Assembly: GCA_011947345.1 (NCBI GenBank)
Contig: JAAVTG010000359.1
Location: 186,001 to 250,000 of the forward strand
Source: Phytophthora quininea
Lineage: Eukaryota > Oomycota > Peronosporomycetes > Peronosporales > Peronosporaceae
Reading direction: 5' to 3'
DNA length: 64,000 bases
The translations under genes and the position numbers were made by a program. How positions within the stretch are numbered: position 1 is the stretch's first letter; each line of letters starts with the position of its first letter. The notes beneath the pieces are model-generated. The model saw nothing but the letters and a program-made list of their open reading frames with translations, searched no databases and had not been told where the DNA came from. This document shows, piece after piece, positions 57,376 through 64,000 of the stretch.

Positions 57376-57636
57376 TTAGTTGTCGGTGGTGCCGTCCGAG
57401 TGTTGCAGCATCATGCGCATCGTGGGGCCGCAGTCCGAGCAGTTGCGCTCGACAACAGATCCTCCCATGAAGTGAGGCACGGAGGCCTGGGCCGCCGCCG
57501 TCTGCGTGGCGTCGACGCCCATCCCCATCCAGCCGTTGAGTAGCAGCAGCGCTAGTGTGAAGATGCCTTGCATGGAGAGAAGGAGTTGAGTCTGACGAAG
57601 CCGAAGCGGATAGCCAAGTGAACTGGTCTGGTTCAT
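57376..57636 (-). CDS. Small membrane or secreted protein, unknown
   Basis: 86 codons from the ATG at 57634-57636 (complement). Residues 20-37 (LLSMQGIFTLALLLLNGW) are strongly hydrophobic, a signal anchor or a late signal peptide. The rest is Ala/Ser-rich with a Cys-Ser-Asp-Cys-Gly motif near residue 67. It follows the calcyphosin gene head-on by about 180 bp. No family is recognised. Its short length makes it tentative. Confidence 0.4.
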   Translation of the reverse strand: MNQTSSLGYPLRLRQTQLLLSMQGIFTLALLLLNGWMGMGVDATQTAAAQASVPHFMGGSVVERNCSDCGPTMRMMLQHSDGTTDN

Positions 57637-57666
57637 GCAGTCGCGTTGGACAGAACGCCGTCTATC

Positions 57667-57717
57667 GCGATATTTGCGTTGGCGGCTGCGGATTGGTCGG
57701 TGCCAACGAAATATCGC
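57667..57717. repeat. Hairpin (imperfect inverted repeat), copy 1
   Basis: The left arm GCGATATTTGCGTTGGC (57667-57683) pairs with the right arm GCCAACGAAATATCGC (57702-57717) with a single bulged base, leaving an 18-nt loop. A diverged direct copy of this repeat and the following 40 or so bases lies at 59441-59530, where the pairing is partly lost. It could be a short inverted-repeat element (MITE-like) or part of a structured transposon end. Confidence 0.5.
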
Positions 57718-59440
57718 AAAAGAAGATCCTCTATCGTCAGATTGTTAATGTAGTCCTCTGGACGAAGAAGGTCCACACCAGAATGATAGCGCAGGCATCA
57801 GGCAGATGGAAAAGTAGAGTTCGATGATTAACTACAATTGTGAGCGAGGAAGCACGGAATAAAACGTGCTCCATGATTACTGTCCTTACCATTTGTGCCA
57901 ACAGATTAATAATGATACTACGATCGCAGAATACAAATAAATCGACGATACTCCAATTGCGAGCCCCCGATTCGATAATTTAAAGTTTTTCAAAACGTCG
58001 CCGTTTAAAAACGTATCAGATGGCACTCTCAGGCTTGTCGCCAACGTTTTGCTCGCTGAAAGCATGTGATATCTTGCCTATTCTTAAAACCGCTGCTGAC
58101 TCAGAAGTCGCGTAGTGACTTCAGCTTGCTGCGGATCTATCAGGCATTCCTCTAACTGGAGGTGTATTAAGCTGTCATTATCGCACAAAAACTTCAATAA
58201 AACATCATATCCGGGGGTAAACGTATGGCCATAAGACAACTCAGTCAAGCCAACACCCCTGCAGATTGTCTGCAACATCCCTAGCTCACCTGGGACTGTC
58301 GCGATCGCGAGCTCCTCATAGTTGACGAGGTGTCTGGTACGCCTGTTAATGGTATTGTATATTGGGATTGAGAGGTGCATACCAATGCGTGTGCAACCAG
58401 CCATGACGAACCGTTCATGCGTGAGCAGAACGGCTCTGAGCTCCGCCTCGGTGCGGTCTCCAGCGTCAACCGTGAACGCCCACAATTTACGAAACTGCGT
58501 TCCTGCAGTGCAAGAAAGTTGTACTCTTTGATCTACTCGGAGATCCGGCGGAGCTCACCTTCCTAATCGACACCATCTTTCGCGACGACGTTGTCGGCGT
58601 TGTAATCTTCCGACTAGGGGTCGATACCGACGATCTAGTAGAGAGTCAGGGGATTGTGACTCCAAAGACGTCCCCGAGTCGCCTATCGAGAACCTTGGTC
58701 GCTTCGAGGTATCGGTCACAAATTCTTCGTCGAGATCGTGAACACGCCGGTCCCGTATGTTGCACGTTCACAATGACGGACAATTATAGACCGATTTGGG
58801 TGACGCATCTATCGGTGTTGACGCCTTCTTTGGATGCAATACTTATATAACCTGTCGATAGACCACGCGTCTCAGTCACAATCTTTGTGTTCAGTTTGCG
58901 CTTCGATTGTTGTGAGCGTCTGTGGGACATCAACTGCAGCAACGCAATTTTCGTTCGTTTTCACTAACTGTTGTAAAGCTGACAACAGCAATGTCGCCAC
59001 CGGATGTCTATCTCGCCTGTGGTGTTTGCAGAGGTTTATAACATGCGGCTGACCCATCAGTATTATTGTGTCGGAGCTATTTTAACTGTCGGAGGAGTTT
59101 AAAGGCGCGATACATGAATACAGGATTGGTTGATAAGATAACTAGTGTATCTTGTACCATTATATTAGCGTATCCGCAACGTTTGTAGTGACTTGTGTTC
59201 TCACCAGGCTGAGATCTATGGGAGGCAATGCCCTCGACACCTTGCTTTATATCCGTTAAATTACGGGAGCTCGTGGCTTGGGCCTATGAGGAATAGTCTA
59301 TCTTTAATAGACATGATGAGATATGTAAACACATGAAGCATGAGAACATTCTGCGGTGGGCGACTTGCATGAAACGTACAATACATGACAATTGTGGCCT
59401 TGAAGCAAAATTGAAAGTTGGACACACTGTTGGACACTGC

Positions 59441-59530
59441 GCGATATTATTGCGTTGGCGTCTGCCGATTGGCCGACCTGATCGAAATATCGTAAACAAT
59501 ATTCTATCGTCATATTGTTGGTGTAGCCAT
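59441..59530. repeat. Diverged direct copy of the 57667 hairpin repeat
   Basis: It shares GCGATATT, TTGCGTTGGCG, GATTGGCC (versus GATTGGTC), CGAAATATCG and CTATCGTCATATTGTT (versus CTATCGTCAGATTGTT) in the same order and spacing as 57667-57755. The distance between copies is about 1.77 kb. The left border of the MFS copy B tract (59603) lies about 70 bp beyond. Confidence 0.5.
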
Positions 59531-59602
59531 TTGGACATGCAAATTAAGATTATGCCCTGGTCGTGTCGAGCCTGCATGAAGTCAATTTGCCGATGCCCGA
59601 GC

Positions 59603-60618
59603 CTGCCACTGGTGGCTGCAGCATAACCCGCCGCCTCACTGTGGCAGCCCAAACTCATGTACTTCCTTGCGAACGCCTGGACGTCCGCGCAGCTCAACTT
59701 CCTGAGCGTCTTCTATCAGCAGACAGCGCACTTCTCCAAAATGCAGATTGGTTTCCTGCAGACGCTTCCCTGCATCTGCGCGATGGTGGCGCCACTGCTG
59801 TGGGGCGCCGTGGCCGACCACTTCCGCGACCAGCGACGCGTCCACGTGCTGTGCGTCGTCACCGGCGCGCTGTTGATGTTTGCCGTGCAGTTCTTCTCCT
59901 GGTCCTTCGGCTGGACGGTGCTGGTGGTCGTCGCCTGCAACTTCCAAGTGGCCCCGGACGCTTCTCTGCTGGACCACGCGGTGTTGGATCTGCTGGACAA
60001 AGTCGGAGGCGAGTACGGCAAGCAGCGACTGTTTGGTGCGCTCGGCTACGGCGTCGGCGCCTACGTCACGGGCCTCGTCGTCACCGTCGCCGGCATTTCG
60101 TGGTCGTTCAATGTCAGTCTAGCGCTCGGCCTGACGTCGCTGCTGGTGCTGCGGACGATCCCTCCCATGCAGCACCACAGTCATCTGCTGGACGAATCTG
60201 TTGCAGATAGCGGTGTCTTGAAGTCACCGTCGTTCATGGAGAGCGCTCGATTGATCGGTGAAAAGGTCGACGTGCTGGTTCTGCTTGCAGTCGTGTTTCT
60301 GATGGGACTGATGTACGGCGTATTGTCGAGCTTCCTCACGTTAAACCTCTACAATCTGTCGGGTGGGAACGCGCAGATCGTGGGCATCGCCATCATGTGC
60401 GAGGCGCTGTCAGAGCTACCGGCCTTCTTCTATTCGCACGAGATCATCCAGCGGTTCGGCATCGTCAACGTGTTGCTGCTGTCTATTGTGGGGTACTTCG
60501 TACGTGTCTCCTACTACGCGGTGATGGCCAACGCGTGGAGTGCCATCCCATTCGAGTTCCTGCACGGAGTGACCTACGGGCTGGCGTGGGCTGCGTGCAC
60601 TCAGTGCGTCTACGCGGC
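59603..60618 (+). repeat. Inverted near-identical MFS tract, arm B
   Basis: Partner of 38708-39713, about 19.9 kb away and in opposite orientation. The borders are sharp on both sides, and copy B keeps its own distinct C-terminal codons, so the tract looks like overwriting of one paralogue by the other rather than a simple whole-gene duplication. Confidence 0.82.
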
Positions 60619-60804
60619 AACTCCTCCCGGCAGTCGAGGAAGGGCTACGGCCATCGTGACTGGTACTCAAGACGGCTTTGCTCATGGAACGGGCACACTG
60701 GTGGGTGTGTATTTCTACGAGCACTTCGGTCATGTGGCTGGTCACCTTGGGGTGCCCGTCTTGCTCATCGAGTTGGCCGGGCGTGCTCAAAGGCAAGTCG
60801 TGAG
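59603..60804 (+). pseudogene. MFS carrier, MFSD6-like (copy B), 5' end damaged
   Basis: Homology to copy A begins at 59603 (CCACTGGTGG) within the N-terminal region, but a TAA in the shared frame upstream of Met-Tyr-Phe-Leu means translation would have to start at 59657. From there about 320 residues of carrier sequence follow with FLSVFYQQTAHFSKMQIG and LWGAVADHFRDQRR. After 60618 the sequence leaves copy A and continues with its own diverged C-terminus (CVYAATPPGSRGRAT). Near 60730-60800 the frame appears shifted; a short likely ending is near 60804. In the other frame there is no stop before the next gene, so a naive call would fuse it to the photolyase. It may be a carrier lacking its usual N-terminus, or a pseudogene. 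Confidence 0.65.
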
Positions 60805-60859
60805 CACTTCAACTAATCGCGCGAAAGATACGCATTTATTTCTTCGCGTACATACCAGT

Positions 60860-62988
60860 ATGGCCGATCAAGAAGCCGAGCGCTCGGCGTCTCCCCACGA
60901 CTCGACGGAGGACGCGGAGCTCGTGTCCTTCGCCTCCTCGCTGCTGGCCGAGGCCGACAGCGACTCGCAGCTGCCGGAGACGCCGCTGGACGCCGCCGCG
61001 CTGGACGCCGTGCACGCCGCTATCCACAAAACTGCACAAGCTGCTCCTGCTGCTCCATCCGACAGCACCCAAGCCCCACTAACCATCGCAGAAGAATCTC
61101 CAGCGCCAGATCAGTCGAACCAGTCCACCGCCTGTGAAATCGCAGCTCTGGGGGCCCCTCCACAGCCAACGCAAAGAGAGACTCGCATCTTCGTCTGGTT
61201 CCGCAGAGATCTGCGGCTGCACGACAACCTGGCGTTGCATGCGGCGCTGCAACTGGCCAAGAGTGAGCAGGAGGCAGGTCGCCGAGTGGTGTTTGCCCTC
61301 TGTACATTGTGCACCGCCCCAAAATCATGCTCTGCGGGGTCAACCGCTTCCAGTTCATGCTGGAGAGCGTCTCAGACCTGGCCGACGCACTGGCGGCCAG
61401 AGGTTCGCGGCTGGTGGTGGCCAGAGGCGATGGCGTCCAGGTCTTGCGGCGTCTGCTGCCGGCGTGGGGCATCACCCACCTGTTCTTTGACGCAGCAAGC
61501 GAGCCGTTCGCCATTGATCGGGACAAGCGAGCGGTGGCGCTGGCCAAACGACTGGGCGTGCAGACCTACGTGACCCATGGGTATACGCTCTACGACTTGG
61601 ATGCAGTGATCGCGGGGAATGAAAACCAGCCGCCCAAAACGTATACGGCCTTCTTGAGAGCGTTGGCGATGCTGCCGCAGCCACCGAAACCACTTCCGAC
61701 GCCCGAGAAAGTGTGCAAGCCGACGTACTTGCCGAGCGAATTGTATCAGCAAGTAGTGAACTATTGGAAAGATCGACTGAAACCCGACAAGGTCGAAAGA
61801 CGAGATCTGAAAGAAGAGAAGACTGAGGATGAAGAAGAGGAAGTCAAAGAAGAAGAGGATGACGATCTCGACGAGAAACAACGGCAGTTGGATGAGATTG
61901 CTGGCCCCGAGCAACAGTTCACGCTGCCGGAAGTGACCGATTTTGGCTATGAAGCCCCTTCGCGCCATCCTTTCATTTACGGTGGAGAACAGATCGCACT
62001 GAGTATCCTACGAGACTATTGCCGCAACGAAGGGCGTGTGGTCAAGTTCGAAAAGCCCAAAACGTCTCCAGCGCAGACGACGCCGTCCGCCTCCACGACC
62101 TCGCTGAGTCCGTATCTCTATTTTGGTTGCATTAGTCCACGTACTTTTCTGTACCACGTCCGTGGGATTCAAGAGCACCATGCGAAGGCAACGTCGGCGA
62201 CGCCAGTGAGCTTGGACGGACAGCTTCTGTGGCGCGAGTTTTTCCACTGCCACGGCCGTGCCAATCCGTATTTCGACAAAATGGAGGAGAGCCCCACGTG
62301 CTTGCAGATTGACTGGCGCTGCCATACGATCCCAGAGAAGGAGGAAGACATGACTGACGACGACAAGCTCGCGCGATCCCAATTCAAAGCGTGGACAGAC
62401 GGACAGACTGGGTTCCCTTGGATCGATGCTATTATGATCCAACTGAAAGAGGAAGGCTGGATGCACCACCTCGCGCGCCATTCGGTGGCGTGTTTTCTCA
62501 CTCGTGGAGATCTGTACATTTCGTGGGTCCGTGGACTTGAGATATTCCAGGAGCGCTTGATCGACCACGACTGGAGTATCAACGCTGGCAATTGGCTTTG
62601 GCTCAGCAGCAGCTACTTCTTCTCGGCCTACTTTCGCGTGTATTCGCCGTCAACATTTGGCAAAAAGTGGGATCCTGAAGGCCTGTTCATCCGCAAGTAC
62701 GTGCCAGCGCTGCGCAAAATGCCAGTCAAATACATTTACGAGCCTTGGAAAGCTCCTGTGACGGTGCAACGTGCTGCTGGCTGCCTTATTGGGAAAGACT
62801 ACCCGTTCCCGATTGTGGATCACAAAATTGCGATGCGCCGCTGCATGGATGGCATGAAAAAGTCGTACGCAATTGGCGAGTACGGCAGACCCCCGCTTTC
62901 GGAGCTACCCACCAGTCCGCGAAACAAACGCCCGCGCGAGAACTCGTCCCATTCGTCAGAGACCTCAGATGACTCGTCGACGCAATAA
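60860..62988 (+). CDS. Cryptochrome/(6-4)-photolyase family protein B
   Basis: The ATG is at 60860-60862 (MADQEAERSAS), then about 110 acidic, Ala/Pro-rich disordered residues. The photolyase N-domain starts at IFVWFRRDLRLHDNLALHAA (about 61190-61250). A one-base break at TTT 61292-61294 is followed by MLCGVNRFQFMLESVSDLA. An acidic insert of about 40 residues (about 61780-61890, Glu/Asp/Lys) lies between the domains. The FAD domain has LLWREFFHCHGRANPYFDKM, QTGFPWIDAIMIQLKEEGWM, HHLARHSVACFLTRGDLYIS and NAGNWLWLSSSYFF, close to animal (6-4) photolyases and cryptochromes, including the His-His-Leu-Ala-Arg-His pocket. Blue-light photorepair or signalling is expected. The stop is at 62986-62988. 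Confidence 0.88.
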
Positions 62989-63139
62989 GCGTCGAACGCA
63001 TCGAGTCCAATTGCGTCCTGCTGATAGTTTTGGTTATGTCATAACGTGCAAATGGAAATGAGACTGAGTGATTGATGGAGTTTCTCTCCCTGGTGAGTAG
63101 TGGCGTTATGGCTACTCTTGGATTTCTCAACAATGGCAA

Positions 63140-63900
63140 ATGAGACTGTCTGCTGCAACTCACCGGCGTTTGTTTTCAGCTTTGCTTATTGTTGGCGTCA
63201 CGCTAGGAATGCTGTTGACTTTGGCTGCTGTCACTGGAACACGTCCTAGAGGAATACGCGGCAGGCGGCAGGAAACTACTGATACTCGATTACTTGGACA
63301 AGAGGCGTTGTGTGGATCGGGCGACGGCCTCGAAATCGATCACGGAAGCGATTTCCGCGACGAAGTCCTCAAATGGTCTTCTGGATCTAGCAGCTGGGAA
63401 GACTGGCGCACGAAGAAAGAGGAATCTACCGACGACGATGACGACGATAATGATGCTAGCGATTGTGGCGGCGGCTCGCCTTGCAGTATTGGGAGGTATG
63501 ACAAGGAGGGGCACCACCACCACAAAAGAAACATCACCACCACCATGATAATGACGACGACGACGATGATGATAGTGACGACTCGCACAAGCACAAGCAC
63601 AAACATAAGCACCATAAGAAGAAGAAGGGAAGCAGTAGCAAGTCTGGACCTACCAGCATCCAGTCGAATATCGTTGCCAACTTGTCTGGTGTCAGCATCG
63701 GCAATACGATCACGATCATCAACGTCAGTAGTGGTGGTGGCAGTGCCTCGGCAGCGATAGAACCGATCTCCAAGGTTATCACCAATGCCAACCCTTTCGT
63801 TGTCAACGGCGCTGGTCGCTCGGCTATCACTTCGGCAGCCGTTCGAGCTTTTGTGCGTCTACGGACTGCAACCAATACAACGTATCGCCGCCCATGGTAA
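63140..63900 (+). CDS. His/Asp/Lys-rich secreted or membrane-anchored protein
   Basis: The ATG is at 63140-63142. Residues 11-33 (LFSALLIVGVTLGMLLTLAA) are a signal peptide or anchor. An acidic region with an Asp run follows, then, after a one-base break at AAAA about 63524-63527, a chain of His-rich, Asp-rich and alternating His-Lys residues (about 63530-63630; for example HKHKHKHKHHKKKK). The end is hydrophobic and Ser/Gly/Ile-rich (SIGNTITIINVSSGGG) to TAA at 63898-63900. Poly-His/Asp tracts usually bind divalent metals; no family is recognised. Simple-sequence codon repeats make the reading frame error-prone. The 3' end may belong to another exon beyond the window. Confidence 0.55.
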
Positions 63901-64000
63901 TCGGCTCAGGCTCTGCAATTTTTGCACAGAATTCTTCGATAAGTGGCAGCTTTGGAGCAGCAGGAAGCGAGGCGGGATCTGTGGAGATAACTCGGGTCAA

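Larger units (their letters stand above)
57637..59600. other. AT-rich intergenic island with diverged repeats
   Basis: About 2 kb of lower-GC DNA than its surroundings, with only short frames. The best, 58084-58485 on the minus strand (133 codons, ending in a Leu-rich segment LIHLQLEECLIDPQQAEVTT), might be an LRR-like gene remnant but is not recognised. Two diverged copies of a hairpin-bearing repeat lie near its ends (57667 and 59441). Repeats and AT-richness suggest mobile-element debris. Confidence 0.45.

Noticed and set aside
59657..61573. 638-codon frame suggesting an MFS-photolyase fusion protein
   Set aside because: The carrier's C-terminus is out of this frame after about 60730 and the photolyase has its own ATG at 60860 with a disordered leader. 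The read-through looks accidental.

Overview
The window looks like a nuclear genome segment from an oomycete, most likely Phytophthora or a close relative. The reasons are gene-dense DNA with short GT-AG introns (mostly 56-84 nt), two small secreted RXLR-type effector candidates in tandem, a secreted S33 peptidase family typical of these organisms, and oomycete-style MULE, PIF/Harbinger and LINE fragments. No bacterial operon features, rRNA, tRNA or CRISPR were seen.

Layout. Bases 1-10100 are an accessory, rearranged region. It holds a MULE-like transposase fragment, two effector-like genes, two broken S33 peptidase copies in inverted orientation, a cobalamin-trafficking CblC / asparagine-synthase-like fusion gene between them, a 5'-truncated LINE insertion with a 16-bp target duplication, and a small secreted crystallin-like protein. 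Bases 10200-34100 are housekeeping genes: OSCP1, a very long WW-FYVE-armadillo-zinc-ribbon protein, an adenine-type methyltransferase, a MATE transporter, a RING-H2 protein flanked by GC-rich gene-free DNA, the WAVE-complex subunit NCKAP1, an LRR protein and a Na+/H+ exchanger. Bases 34328-36918 are a full-length PIF/Harbinger transposon with terminal inverted repeats and a 3-bp target duplication. Bases 37700-57200 hold a PLAC8 protein, an MFS carrier (copy A), homocysteine S-methyltransferase, a Cys-rich ORF, an ankyrin-anoctamin fusion, cryptochrome/photolyase A, a HECT ubiquitin ligase and a protein built from five calcyphosin-like EF-hand modules. Bases 57640-59600 are an AT-rich, repeat-bearing stretch. 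Bases 59600-63900 hold a second MFS carrier (copy B), photolyase B and a His/Asp/Lys-rich secreted or membrane-anchored protein.

Common themes. (i) Two inverted paralogue pairs (S33 peptidases about 3.5 kb apart, MFS carriers about 20 kb apart) each share a sharply bounded near-identical tract, as expected from gene conversion or recent inverted duplication. (ii) About twenty otherwise good reading frames are broken by what reads as one missing base, often at a short homopolymer. Many of these are probably consensus errors, so a broken frame here is weak evidence for a dead gene. (iii) Several proteins have unusual domain combinations: CblC with asparagine synthase, WW with FYVE, ARM and zinc ribbons, ankyrin with anoctamin, and five calcyphosin modules in one chain.

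Exon boundaries given are my own splice-site and frame readings. None was tested against transcripts or databases.
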